NCBI GenBank assembly: GCA_947625755.1
Contig: CANQPJ010000010.1
Coordinates: 1-64,000, forward strand
Reading direction: 5' to 3'
Source of the DNA: an uncultured Lachnospiraceae bacterium
GTDB lineage: Bacteria; Bacillota; Clostridia; Lachnospirales; Lachnospiraceae
DNA: 64,000 bases
Position 1 is the first letter of the stretch. Each line of letters opens with the position of its first letter. Under the pieces are notes generated by a model. The model had not been told where the DNA came from. It saw nothing but the letters and a program-made list of their open reading frames with translations, and did no database searches. The translations under genes were made by a program, and so were the position numbers. Of this stretch, positions 44,830 through 53,830 are shown one piece after another.

Positions 44830-45261
44830 ATGTTAAAAGAGTTTAAAGAATTTGCCATGAAAGGCAATATGATTGATTTAGCAGTAGGTGTAATTATTGG
44901 CGGGGCTTTTAATAACCTTGTAAAGTCTCTGGTGGACAACGTAATTATGCCGGTGATTACATTGCTGACAGGAAAGATTGATTTCAGCAATCTGTTTATT
45001 GCATTGGATGGAGAACACTATGCCACATTGGCAGAGGCACAAAAGGCAGGAGCGGCAACATTGAATTATGGAACGTTTATCTCCGGTCTGATTAACTTCA
45101 TCATTATGGCGTTCGTTGTTTTTCTTCTTGTAAAAGCCATGAATAAATTAAGAAAAGAAGAACCTGCGCCGGTAACTACCAAGATTTGTCCACATTGTAT
45201 GTCCGAGGTACATATTGATGCAGACAGATGTCCGCATTGTACCAGCCAGCTGGATGAATAA
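44830..45261 (+). CDS. mscL: Large-conductance mechanosensitive channel with C-terminal zinc ribbon
   Basis: A 143-residue MscL. The N-terminal amphipathic helix and first pore helix are [20 protein letters not shown] and [17 protein letters not shown]; the second helix is near residues 78-98. The channel opens under membrane tension to release solutes in osmotic downshock. Beyond the usual cytoplasmic helix lies an added module with CPHC, 11 residues, then CPHC, a small zinc-ribbon. That extension is absent from standard MscL and may alter assembly or gating. CAGGAGATAAGG precedes the ATG. Confidence 0.95.
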   Translation: MLKEFKEFAMKGNMIDLAVGVIIGGAFNNLVKSLVDNVIMPVITLLTGKIDFSNLFIALDGEHYATLAEAQKAGAATLNYGTFISGLINFIIMAFVVFLLVKAMNKLRKEEPAPVTTKICPHCMSEVHIDADRCPHCTSQLDE

Positions 45262-45317
45262 AATCAACCTTTTGGCAGGAGTGGGGAAATCAAGTTTAAG
45301 TTTTTGCCAAGCGGTTA

Positions 45318-45778
45318 GATATATGTAAAATCTATGATGGGTGAAAATGAATTACATATAATGTTTACAAAACAAGCCAAATATATATGTAAATTCTTGG
45401 CTAATCTATAGTAAGAGAGAATTAATTACATATATTGTTTCTAAAACTAGACAAGTTTATATGTATATTTTTGAAAAATTCATGGTGGGTGAGAATTAAT
45501 TACATATATTGTTTGAAAAACAAGCCAAATTTATATGTAAATTTTTGAGGAATCCATAGCAAGGGAAAATGAATTACATGTATTGTTTGAAAAACAAGCC
45601 AAATACATATGTAAAATCCTGCCAAATCCATAGCAAGTGAAAATATATTACATATCTATATAAAATTATAAAATGCTAATATATGTAAATCATAAATATA
45701 AAAAGCCAGAACCTGCATCCGCATTAGCGGATGCAGGTTCTGCTAATCAGAGACTTTTCTTACAGCCCCTTTTACCCT
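45318..45778 (-). repeat. Right, inverted copy of the hairpin plus 74-nt tandem repeat module
   Basis: Read on the minus strand, it repeats the left module: lead with AGGGGCTGTAAG and AAAAGTCTCTG (45743-45778), hairpin at 45707-45742, then tandem units. The shared TGTAAA/TGTATA anchor occurs on the plus strand at 45684, 45610, 45536, 45462, 45388 and 45324: four steps of exactly 74 and a last one of 64. Unit content matches the left array (TTTACATATA, GGCTTGTTTT, TATATGTAATT, CACCCACCATG variants). Bases 45262-45317 hold nothing recognised, perhaps the end of the mscL transcript. Confidence 0.85.
45699..45742 (-). terminator. Hairpin terminator of the right repeat module
   Basis: On the minus strand CAGAACCTGCATCCGC-TAAT-GCGGATGCAGGTTCTG forms a perfect 16-bp stem followed by GCTTTTT. 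It lies downstream of the minus-strand por genes. Confidence 0.85.
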
Positions 45779-45811
45779 GCAATAAAGGCTTTTTAAACAT
45801 ATCACAAAAGA

Positions 45812-48028
45812 TTATAAATATCTGCTTTCTGATTTTTCCACCAGTCTTTGGAATCTTCTATCAATCTCGTCTTGTAATTCTGAAACAATTTCCGTATATT
45901 CTTCTTTTACCAGATGTTTTGTTCGTCCCATCATTTTCAGCCAATCTATCACTGGGATAACTTTATTGTTTTTTTGTGGATTGTAGTTTAGTGTTGTCTT
46001 GCCGTTTTCTACTTCGTACAAAGGAAAATAACAGGAATTGACAGAAGCTTCAATTACATTGCGCTCCTCTGCCGGATTATCATTCCAGTTCAGTGGACAT
46101 GCGGAAATTGCCTTAATATAAGCAAGACCTTTATACTTGGCATAATAGGCGGCCTTGGCAGCTTTTTTCATAAAGTCTGCAGGATGGGATTCAGCAACAG
46201 TCGCTGCGTAAGGAATCCCTGTCGCTGCCATAATCTGCATCATATCTTTGTGGAAGAAAGTTTTACCAAATTGATTTTTACCGATATGGGAAGTCGAACT
46301 CTTTGCACCTTTTGGCGTGGAGTAGGACAGTTGATAACCCGTATTCATATAACCTCCGTTATCATATTCAAAGATAATCATTCGGTGTCCCCTCAATGCT
46401 GTGCCAAGTGCAGAGCCCATACCAATATCCATTCCGCCGTCACCACTTACCATGATGAACACAATATCTCCTTTTGGAATTTCTCCTTTTTCCTGCTTTC
46501 TGTGACAGACTTCCACGATACCGCTCAAGGTGGCAGATCCGTTTTGGAATAAATTGTGTACATAAGGTACTTTAAAACTGGTCTTTGGATATGCAGTCGT
46601 TACAATCATTCCACATCCTGTTTGAAATAACAGAACAACCGGGTCTTCTATGGCACGTAGTAAAAGATTTACATTGACTAAAATGCCACAGCCGGGACAG
46701 GCACCATGTCCCGGGGCAATACGCTTTGGCATAGCGGTAGAACTGCCCAAATCTTTGATTTGAACCTTTAATTCATTGTCCTGTTCTGTGACAGCGGTAA
46801 GCCCCGGTTTTATTTTTTCCATATGCACAGGCTCAAAAAAGTTTTCCCGCCGGGCGTCTGCTTTGCCGGGGTTAATACCATAATAGGCAGGCTTTTTTTC
46901 ACCCGACCAATGAAACAGATGAATAGCATCTTCTACAAAAAAGTCATTTCCGCCCAGTCCGTATATGACAGATTCTACATTGGCGGTGCATCCGTATTTC
47001 TGCAATGAGGCGCGAATTTCCATAGACAGGTTTCCTCCCATGGCGCCATAACTACTATCCTGACGGTCAGCGATAATAATTTTTTCTGCTCCATTTAACT
47101 GTTCAAAAACCTTCTCCCCCGGAAAAGGTCTCAACATTGTAAGGGTAAATACCCCTGCTTTTTCTCCCTGCTTTCGTAGTTCATCCACCGCCACCATAGC
47201 AGTATCAAAAGAGGACCCTAGTAAAACGAGAATGGTCTTTGCATCTTCACAGCGGTAGCTTTCAAAAGTCGAATAAGTGCGACCGGACAGGGCGGCATAT
47301 TCTTTAAAAATTTTAGGCAGAACTATTTCAGCTTCCATCATTGCCAGATGCAGTTGATACCGGTTGTTAATTAAATCCGGCTCGTTCATATATGAACCTA
47401 CGGTAATTGGATTGTCAAAATCAAATAACGGATGTTCCTGTTTTTTCTCGCCAATAAATTTTCTTACAGAGTCATCATCAGAAAAACGGTAGCATTTCCG
47501 TTTCTGATGACTGGTAAAAAAGCCGTCGTATGCCACAGCGACCGGAAGGCTCACCCATTCTGCCAGCTTTAGCGCCATTAAATTAAAATCATAGACCTGT
47601 TGTACACTGTGGGCAAAGAAAATAGGCCATCCGCAATTCAGCAGATACATAATGTCACTGTGGTCACCTTTGATGGACAAAGGTCCGGATACAGTACGAC
47701 AGGCAACATTCATTACCATCGGGTATCTGGTTCCTGACTGTACGGGAAATTGTTCTAAAGCATACAAGAGTCCGTTGGCACTGGTAGCGTTAAAAACCCT
47801 TCCTCCTGCCACGGAAGCGCCGTAACAAATTCCTGCGGCACTATGTTCTCCCTCTGCGGCAATCATAATAATATCTGTTTTTCCCTCCGCCCGCATCAAA
47901 TCCAGATTTTCTGCTATTTGTGTAGATGGAGTAATGGGATAATACCCCATAACATCATAACCAATCTGTTTGACTGCAATGGCAGCAATTTCATTCCCTG
48001 AAGCAAATTCCGTGCATTGCGTATCCAT
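45812..48028 (-). CDS. porAB: 2-oxoacid (probably pyruvate):ferredoxin oxidoreductase, fused alpha and beta subunits
   Basis: A 738-residue fusion. Residues 1-400 are the alpha part, with GYYPITPSTQIAE and GEHSAAGICYGASVAGGRVF, the substrate/CoA side. Residues 435-700 are the thiamine-diphosphate beta part, with GHGACPGCG, FQTGCGMIVTT, VSGDGGMDIGMG and EYDNGGYMNTGYQLS. The beta sequence is of the pyruvate type. It would oxidise pyruvate to acetyl-CoA and CO2, reducing ferredoxin. The start overlaps the stop of the gamma/delta gene by one base (TAATG). A terminator hairpin and repeat module follow. Most relatives use a single-chain enzyme, so this two-chain form is notable. Confidence 0.88.
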   Translation of the reverse strand: MDTQCTEFASGNEIAAIAVKQIGYDVMGYYPITPSTQIAENLDLMRAEGKTDIIMIAAEGEHSAAGICYGASVAGGRVFNATSANGLLYALEQFPVQSGTRYPMVMNVACRTVSGPLSIKGDHSDIMYLLNCGWPIFFAHSVQQVYDFNLMALKLAEWVSLPVAVAYDGFFTSHQKRKCYRFSDDDSVRKFIGEKKQEHPLFDFDNPITVGSYMNEPDLINNRYQLHLAMMEAEIVLPKIFKEYAALSGRTYSTFESYRCEDAKTILVLLGSSFDTAMVAVDELRKQGEKAGVFTLTMLRPFPGEKVFEQLNGAEKIIIADRQDSSYGAMGGNLSMEIRASLQKYGCTANVESVIYGLGGNDFFVEDAIHLFHWSGEKKPAYYGINPGKADARRENFFEPVHMEKIKPGLTAVTEQDNELKVQIKDLGSSTAMPKRIAPGHGACPGCGILVNVNLLLRAIEDPVVLLFQTGCGMIVTTAYPKTSFKVPYVHNLFQNGSATLSGIVEVCHRKQEKGEIPKGDIVFIMVSGDGGMDIGMGSALGTALRGHRMIIFEYDNGGYMNTGYQLSYSTPKGAKSSTSHIGKNQFGKTFFHKDMMQIMAATGIPYAATVAESHPADFMKKAAKAAYYAKYKGLAYIKAISACPLNWNDNPAEERNVIEASVNSCYFPLYEVENGKTTLNYNPQKNNKVIPVIDWLKMMGRTKHLVKEEYTEIVSELQDEIDRRFQRLVEKSESRYL

Positions 48029-49152
48029 TATACTTCACCACCCTCAATCCGTTTTTCTGTTAAATAAGATTCTGATGTAATGTACCCGTCAGCCCCGGAT
48101 TTTTCGTAATAATCCGGTGTTCGAATTAAATCCTTATTAGGAACAAACCACGGTTTTCGTTCATAATTATCCTCTAAATCTTTTACCAGTGCATGGGTAG
48201 GGCAGATAGAAACGCACCGCAGACAGCCTTTACAGTGATAATAATCCAATCCTTTATTTACCATCATTTTTTTTCCTTTATATTCTCCCGGTTCAAACTG
48301 AAATACCATATCCGGGCATGTAATGTCACACAATCCACAATTAATACAACGATTTTGAATAAAGATAGGAATATACCCCTGACGGGAAGGAGACAAATCG
48401 TTTGCCACGCTGTTTCCAAAATTTAAATTGACGCCTCCAAGGGGCGCGTTACTGTATCCAAGATTTCCCTGGGTATATTTTTGGCTGCAGTTATCTTTCA
48501 TTTTTTTGCTATGCTTACAAACATCTGTCTGCGGACATTTAACTTCTTTTATTTCTTCGTATCCACGGCGAATTCCCTCAAGATTTCCTTTCAAAGCATG
48601 GGGATATTTCTTTCCCAGAGTATTGGTACAAATTTCACAGACATCTTTTAATGTCACAAACCTCATTGCCCTTGCCATGGCTCCCATCATAACCACATTG
48701 ATTCGGGATTTTGTTTCCATGGCAATTTTTTGCGCGTGAATACATATTATTCTGTCTGCTGAAATTTCATTATGAACAATGTAATGCTCTACAATATCTT
48801 TGGGCGCCACGTCCGTATTGATAATAATGGTGGTGTCCTTGGAACATCCATGAAAAATTTCTGTATTCTGCATAAGTGCCTGATGAAAAATGCAGAGCAT
48901 ATGGGGATGGATTACCGGCGAATGTACTCTAATATCAGTTTCCGGAGCGCTGTATCTGATATATGCCTTGACCGGGGTTCCGGTTTTCTCGGAACCATAG
49001 CTGGAAAAACTGGCGCTGTTAAGTCCCAGATATTTGATGCCCAGTTCTCCCATCATTTTTCCGCACAGGTTGGCGCCTAAACCGCCAATACTCTCAATGC
49101 GTATCTCATAATATCCATAATCATTTTTTAAATGCAGTTTTGTATTCTCCAT
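48028..49152 (-). CDS. porCD: 2-oxoacid:ferredoxin oxidoreductase, fused gamma and delta subunits
   Basis: A 374-residue fusion. Residues 15-195 form the gamma domain (IRIESIGGLGANLCGKMMGE, ASFSSYGSEKTGTPVKAYIR). Residues 285-345 form a delta-type ferredoxin with CINCGLCDITCP and CKGCLRCVSICP, two 4Fe-4S clusters that pass electrons out. A short linker with several cysteines (CPQTDVCKHSKKMKDNC) lies between, perhaps another metal site. AGAGGTC precedes the ATG. It is co-translated with the alpha/beta gene, giving a two-protein enzyme. The 200 bases upstream are divergent from the MoxR gene and should hold both promoters. Confidence 0.88.
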   Translation of the reverse strand: MENTKLHLKNDYGYYEIRIESIGGLGANLCGKMMGELGIKYLGLNSASFSSYGSEKTGTPVKAYIRYSAPETDIRVHSPVIHPHMLCIFHQALMQNTEIFHGCSKDTTIIINTDVAPKDIVEHYIVHNEISADRIICIHAQKIAMETKSRINVVMMGAMARAMRFVTLKDVCEICTNTLGKKYPHALKGNLEGIRRGYEEIKEVKCPQTDVCKHSKKMKDNCSQKYTQGNLGYSNAPLGGVNLNFGNSVANDLSPSRQGYIPIFIQNRCINCGLCDITCPDMVFQFEPGEYKGKKMMVNKGLDYYHCKGCLRCVSICPTHALVKDLEDNYERKPWFVPNKDLIRTPDYYEKSGADGYITSESYLTEKRIEGGEV

Positions 49153-49355
49153 ACTGACCTCTTTTCATTGTTTCACTCTATTTATGTTATGGACATCTTG
49201 GAAAATTCTATACATTATTTCCCTTTTCCATGAAGAGTAATTTTGCAATAGACATTTGTATTTTTTATATGGTACTATATTGTTTGAAACAATGAAAAAA
49301 TCATAAAGAAAAAAGATGATATGATGAGATAAATTTATTAGAAAGGATTGTGCAT

Positions 49356-50174
49356 ATGTCAATGGAAACAAGATTTACGGGAACAGATACTTATGTAGCT
49401 TCAGACGATTTGATGGCGGCTGTGGAGGTGGCAATGGAACTGCAAAAACCATTGCTGATAAAGGGAGAACCCGGCACAGGGAAAACCATGCTGGCTGATG
49501 CAGTGGCAAAAGCGCTTAACATGGAACTTCTGGTATGGAATATAAAATCTACCACAAAAGCGCAGGACGGACTGTATATTTATGATACGGTTCAGAGATT
49601 ATATGACAGTCAGTTTGGTGAGTCGGGCGTAGATGATATAGGCAGATACATTAAATTAGGAAAACTGGGAGAGGCATTTAAAAAGGACAAACAGGTCGTG
49701 CTGTTGATTGACGAGATTGACAAAGCTGATTTGGAGTTTCCAAACGACCTTTTGTGGGAGCTTGACAAGATGGAATTTTTTATTAATGAAACGAAGGAAA
49801 CAGTCAAAGCTAACATCAGACCGATTGTAATTATTACTTCCAATGCAGAGAAAGAACTGCCGGATGCCTTTTTACGCAGATGTATTTTTCATTATATCCG
49901 TTTTCCGGAACCGGATTTGATGCGCCAGATTGTCAATGCGCATTTTGAAAATCTTCACGAGCATTTATTAGAAGAGGCAATGAATACTTTTTACCGAATC
50001 AGAAGTATTCGTGATTTGCGAAAAAAGCCAAGCACATCAGAACTCATTGACTGGTTGAGAGCTTTAATGATTGGCGGAATAGAGCCTGATGTGATAGAAG
50101 AAAAATTACCATATCTTGGAGTGCTTATCAAAAAAGATGAAGATTTGGAAACCATACGAAATGTACGAAGATAG
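49356..50174 (+). CDS. MoxR-type AAA+ ATPase
   Basis: A 272-residue ATPase. Walker A GEPGTGKTM is near residue 39, Walker B VVLLIDEIDKAD near residue 110, sensor 1 IVIITSNAEKELPDAF, and an arginine finger stretch LRRCIFHYIRFPEP. MoxR proteins act as chaperones with von Willebrand factor A partners to insert metals or open complexes. The ATG at 49356 has AAAGGA eight bases before it; GTG at 49350 is too close. The VWA gene follows after 8 bases, giving the typical pair. The client is unknown; the divergent neighbour is the oxidoreductase operon. Confidence 0.92.
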   Translation: MSMETRFTGTDTYVASDDLMAAVEVAMELQKPLLIKGEPGTGKTMLADAVAKALNMELLVWNIKSTTKAQDGLYIYDTVQRLYDSQFGESGVDDIGRYIKLGKLGEAFKKDKQVVLLIDEIDKADLEFPNDLLWELDKMEFFINETKETVKANIRPIVIITSNAEKELPDAFLRRCIFHYIRFPEPDLMRQIVNAHFENLHEHLLEEAMNTFYRIRSIRDLRKKPSTSELIDWLRALMIGGIEPDVIEEKLPYLGVLIKKDEDLETIRNVRR

Positions 50175-50182
50175 GAGAAGCA

Positions 50183-51382
50183 ATGTTTACACCTTTTTTC
50201 TATATAATTAAAAATAATGGTTTAGATATTTCGACAACCGAGTGGATTACCCTGATGGAAGGATTAGACAGGGGATTAGCACACGCAAGTTTTACGGATT
50301 TTTATTATTTGTGCAGAACTGTTCTGGTAAAAAATGAGGGTGATTATGACAAGCTGGATGCGGCATTTCTTGAATATTTTGAACAAATCAAAACCGACAA
50401 ATTAAACATGGAAAAGCTAAACGCATGGCTTCATAATGACAGTGATAAAGTTCAGTTGACAGACCCGGATAATTTTAAGGATGAAAGGACAAAAAAAGAA
50501 GCAACGGAAATTCACAGAATGTTTCGGGAGCGTTTAGGAGAACAGCATACCGAGCACAACGGAGGAAATTACTGGATTGGAACAGGAGGCGGTTCCCCTT
50601 TCGGGAAAAATGGAAGAACCGCAGGCGGTATCCAGCTGGGAAATCATTCCGGAATGAAGACAGCTTTTGCGGTCATGGGTGAGCGCAGATATAAGGATTT
50701 CCGGCGGGATAAAAAACTGACCATGAGACAGTTTCAGGTAGCTTTGCGGGAACTGCGCCAGTATTCGAGAAAAATGGATTTGCCGAAAACGGAATTGGAT
50801 ATTGACGGTACCATTCAATCTACGTGCAACCGGGGCGGATACCTGAAGCTGGAGTTTGAGCAGCCGAGAAAAAATTCCGTGAAATTAATGCTGCTGTTTG
50901 ACAGCGGAGGTTCCATGTATCCCTACAGTCAGTTATGTAATGAGCTGTTTCAGGCAGTGCACAAAGCAAATCATTTTAAAGATGTCAAAACGTTTTATTT
51001 TCATAATTGTATTTATGCAAAATTATACAAAACGCCGGAGTGCGTTACAGGAGACTGGATAGATACCACATGGGCGTTTAAAAATTATGATAAAGATTAC
51101 AAAGTTATTATTGTAGGAGATGCCGGAATGGCAGAAGAGGAATATCTGGATAAGAATGGAAACTACAGTGGACCTAATGACGGATTGTCAGGGCATGAGT
51201 GGGTGCAGTTATTCCGTAAAAAATATCCACATTCCATATGGCTGAATCCGTCTTACCATGGTGATTTGACCAGAATGTACTGGATGGCATCCGAACGGAT
51301 GATTAAAGAAATTGTGGATATGTACCCTCTGACAGTAGATGGATTAAAGGCAGGGATTAAAAAACTGATGAAAGATAAATAG
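50183..51382 (+). CDS. VWA domain protein (CoxE-like), partner of MoxR
   Basis: A 399-residue protein. The N-terminal half is helical and charged. A glycine-rich turn (GTGGGSPFGKNGRTAGG) precedes the VWA domain. The metal-ion-dependent adhesion site is LLFDSGGSM with Asp240, a DxGxS motif, and IIVGDAGMAEEE near residue 310 adds the second acidic site. It pairs with the adjacent MoxR ATPase, an arrangement seen for enzyme maturation systems and for RavA-ViaA. AGGAGAAG precedes the ATG. The target is not known. Confidence 0.9.
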   Translation: MFTPFFYIIKNNGLDISTTEWITLMEGLDRGLAHASFTDFYYLCRTVLVKNEGDYDKLDAAFLEYFEQIKTDKLNMEKLNAWLHNDSDKVQLTDPDNFKDERTKKEATEIHRMFRERLGEQHTEHNGGNYWIGTGGGSPFGKNGRTAGGIQLGNHSGMKTAFAVMGERRYKDFRRDKKLTMRQFQVALRELRQYSRKMDLPKTELDIDGTIQSTCNRGGYLKLEFEQPRKNSVKLMLLFDSGGSMYPYSQLCNELFQAVHKANHFKDVKTFYFHNCIYAKLYKTPECVTGDWIDTTWAFKNYDKDYKVIIVGDAGMAEEEYLDKNGNYSGPNDGLSGHEWVQLFRKKYPHSIWLNPSYHGDLTRMYWMASERMIKEIVDMYPLTVDGLKAGIKKLMKDK

Positions 51383-51504
51383 GGCATATCACAATATTAT
51401 TATAATTTTTTTATACAAATTTACTGAAAAGTATTGATAAAAACATTTTTATTTGTTTATATGTAAATATAGTTTTTTAAAAAATGTAGTAAAGGAGAAA
51501 AAGG

Positions 51505-53253
51505 ATGGATAAGTTATGTAAAAAGTTAACAGCTGTTGTATTATCCCTGGCTATGGCAGTTTCCGGACTTGTTATTACTACGCATCAGTCCGGAGATGTA
51601 AAAGCAGCGGTCGGTGAATGGAAAATGGTATGGAGTGATGAGTTTGAGGGCAATTCACTTAACAGGGATTATTGGAATGTGGAAGTCAACGGTAGCGGCG
51701 GTGGAAATAATGAGCATCAATATTATCTTGACAGTACCAAAAATATCAATGTAAGCAATGGCACACTTAAAATAAATGCGTTAAAAGAAAGATATTCAAA
51801 TAAAGATTATACATCAGGAAGAATTAATACCAAAGGAAAGAAAAGTTTTAAATATGGAAAAGTGGAAGCAAGAATGAAACTTCCAAGTTTTACCGGAGCA
51901 TGGCCGGCATTTTGGATGCTGGGATCGAACTATGATAGTGTCGGGTGGCCAAAATGTGGTGAATTAGACATTATGGAAGCGATAAATACGCAAAACTTTA
52001 CCCATGGACACGTGCACTGGTATACCTCTTCTGCTGATTACACAGGACATGCCGACTATGGTAAATCTTCAGAGGGAGCAGTTCCGTCTAATTTTGACAG
52101 AACCCAGTGGCATACCTATAGTATCGAATGGGATAAATCCGCAATAAAATGGTATGTGGATAATACACAGTTTAATGAGATTGATATTAGCGGTTCCGAT
52201 TTAGATGAATTTCAAAAAGCGGAGTTTATTATATTTAATCTCGCTATAGGTGGAGATTGGCCGGGACATGATATTGATAATACAGCATTTCCTTCAAAAT
52301 CAACGATGGAAGTAGATTATGTAAGGGTTTATCAGAAAGAAGAACCACAGACCACCAAGTATAACGGACCTACAGTCACTGTGAAACATGACGCTGTAGC
52401 AGAATATACAGGTACATGGACATCATTTTTTGGAAGCAGTATCAACTGGGTTCCGGCAAACGGAACACTCAAAGTAGAAAGCACCCCTGCGGCAGGATTT
52501 ACGATGAATCTCTCATCCGTAGGAAATATACAAAATGACTCCGTATGGGGAGCACAGGCGAATCTGGAAAAAATAAAATATCATCCGGGAAATACATACA
52601 CATATTCATGTACCATCACATCGGATAAGGATAAAGTTATTTTTGTAAAAGTAGCAGATCAGGACGAAGAAGTCATGGCAGGCGGTCTGATTCAGTTAAA
52701 AGCCGGCGTACCTTATAATTACCAAACCGATGTAGAGATACCTGATGATTTTAACGGTACGGTCAGCCTGAAATTTGGAATGGGTAAAACCAACGGTGAT
52801 ACAGTTGCCGACAATAGCGCCGTAACGATAAATGTAAAAAATCTGTCTTTCGTATCAAATGCAACAATGCCGGATCCAAGCTATGTTCCGCAGACGACGA
52901 CCAAGACTTCTACCACAGCAGGACAGATGGAACAAACAAGCGAAACAGGTATTAAACTGGCACAGACCAAAGTCAGAAGAGCGACAAAAAAGAAGGCTTC
53001 AAAGAAAGTCAAACTGACACTGAAGAGAATAAAAGGAGCAACCGGATATAAAGTTCAGTTTTCAAAGACAAAGAAGTTTAAAAAAATATTAGCAACAAAG
53101 TATGTCAAAAAAATAAAAGTTACAATTAAACGAAGAAAATTAAGAAATAAGAAAAAACTTTATGTAAGGGCAAAAGCTTACAAGAAGATAGGAAACAGGA
53201 AATATTACAGTACAAAATGGTCAAAAGTCAAAAGAGTTAGAATAAAAAAATAA
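51505..53253 (+). CDS. Secreted GH16 beta-glucanase
   Basis: A 582-residue secreted hydrolase. A signal peptide covers residues 1-35. The GH16 domain (about 38-280) has the catalytic ELDIME with nucleophile Glu153 and acid/base Glu158, plus PAFWMLGS and WHTYSIEWD. This active-site form with the extra Met is that of laminarinase-like endo-beta-1,3(4)-glucanases. Residues 290-455 look like a carbohydrate-binding beta-sandwich. After a Thr-rich linker, residues 495-582 are a strongly basic fibronectin III-like domain (GATGYKVQFSKTKKFKK), probably for wall binding. AAAGGAGAAAAAGG precedes the ATG. It would break down cereal or yeast beta-glucan. Confidence 0.93.
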   Translation: MDKLCKKLTAVVLSLAMAVSGLVITTHQSGDVKAAVGEWKMVWSDEFEGNSLNRDYWNVEVNGSGGGNNEHQYYLDSTKNINVSNGTLKINALKERYSNKDYTSGRINTKGKKSFKYGKVEARMKLPSFTGAWPAFWMLGSNYDSVGWPKCGELDIMEAINTQNFTHGHVHWYTSSADYTGHADYGKSSEGAVPSNFDRTQWHTYSIEWDKSAIKWYVDNTQFNEIDISGSDLDEFQKAEFIIFNLAIGGDWPGHDIDNTAFPSKSTMEVDYVRVYQKEEPQTTKYNGPTVTVKHDAVAEYTGTWTSFFGSSINWVPANGTLKVESTPAAGFTMNLSSVGNIQNDSVWGAQANLEKIKYHPGNTYTYSCTITSDKDKVIFVKVADQDEEVMAGGLIQLKAGVPYNYQTDVEIPDDFNGTVSLKFGMGKTNGDTVADNSAVTINVKNLSFVSNATMPDPSYVPQTTTKTSTTAGQMEQTSETGIKLAQTKVRRATKKKASKKVKLTLKRIKGATGYKVQFSKTKKFKKILATKYVKKIKVTIKRRKLRNKKKLYVRAKAYKKIGNRKYYSTKWSKVKRVRIKK

Positions 53254-53264
53254 ATTAAAAAAGC

Positions 53265-53328
53265 AAAGGTCTTTCGGGATAGAAATTTATATCTGCCAAA
53301 TATAAATTTTCTCTGGAAAGACCTTTTT
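53265..53328. terminator. Terminator between the glucanase gene and the coat-like gene
   Basis: AAAGGTCTTTC and GAAAGACCTTT, with inner AAATTTATAT / ATATAAATTT, form a long stem ending in TTTTTT. It lies between convergent genes and may serve both. Confidence 0.75.
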
Positions 53329-53364
53329 TGTTATAACATATCAGCAGCAAATAGATATGTTTAA

Positions 53365-53634
53365 CTATATAGCTTTATAACTGCACTCAAATTTTGCTTT
53401 AGCATCCTGCATCTTCTTTGATTCAGCAGCAGGAGTAGGATAATATCCCATTGTATGCATCTGGTTAAAGACATCAACCTGAATTTCATGCTCTTTCTGA
53501 AGTAAATCCATCATAGTGCAGCGAAGATTTTCATGAATACATTCATTTGCACTAAGGTTATAAAGAGTAGTTGCATTTTTTTCTGAATTTAAAGCATCGC
53601 TCAAAACTTCTTTTTCTGTATAAATCTCTCCCAT
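53365..53634 (-). CDS. Spore coat protein CotF-like
   Basis: An 89-residue helical protein: MGEIYTEKEVLSDALNSEKN, ATTLYNLSANECIHENLRCT, LLQKEHEIQVDVFNQMHTMG, YYPTPAA. The spaced E...H residues and the final YYPTPAA fit CotF-like ferritin-fold coat proteins. GGAGG lies just before the ATG at 53634, which decides the start over an earlier ATG. It follows the 60-residue coat-like gene by about 12 bases, so the pair is an operon probably made during sporulation. Confidence 0.85.
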   Translation of the reverse strand: MGEIYTEKEVLSDALNSEKNATTLYNLSANECIHENLRCTMMDLLQKEHEIQVDVFNQMHTMGYYPTPAAESKKMQDAKAKFECSYKAI

Positions 53635-53647
53635 AATGACCTCCATA

Positions 53648-53830
53648 TTAGTTTAAATAAGAATAAATAGCATTAAAATGTCCCTGATGTTTGTCTGCAA
53701 TATCAAGCATCTGCTGTTTTACAGTCTCGTCCTTGCTATGATTTGCCAGCATCTGAAACTTTTTAACTAATAATTCTTCTTCGTTTAATAAATCCTGAAC
53801 TACTGAAAGTTCTTTTTCTGATAATTCCAT
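53648..53830 (-). CDS. Small helical protein, CotF-like partner
   Basis: A 60-residue all-helical protein, MELSEKELSVVQDLLNEEEL followed by HSKDETVKQQMLDIADKHQG and HFNAIYSYLN. Its pattern resembles the small helical proteins paired with CotF-like coat proteins in Clostridia. GGAGGGACAG precedes the ATG. It is the first gene of the pair and upstream bases 53831-54039 should hold a shared, perhaps sporulation-specific, promoter that I cannot define. Confidence 0.78.
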   Translation of the reverse strand: MELSEKELSVVQDLLNEEELLVKKFQMLANHSKDETVKQQMLDIADKHQGHFNAIYSYLN

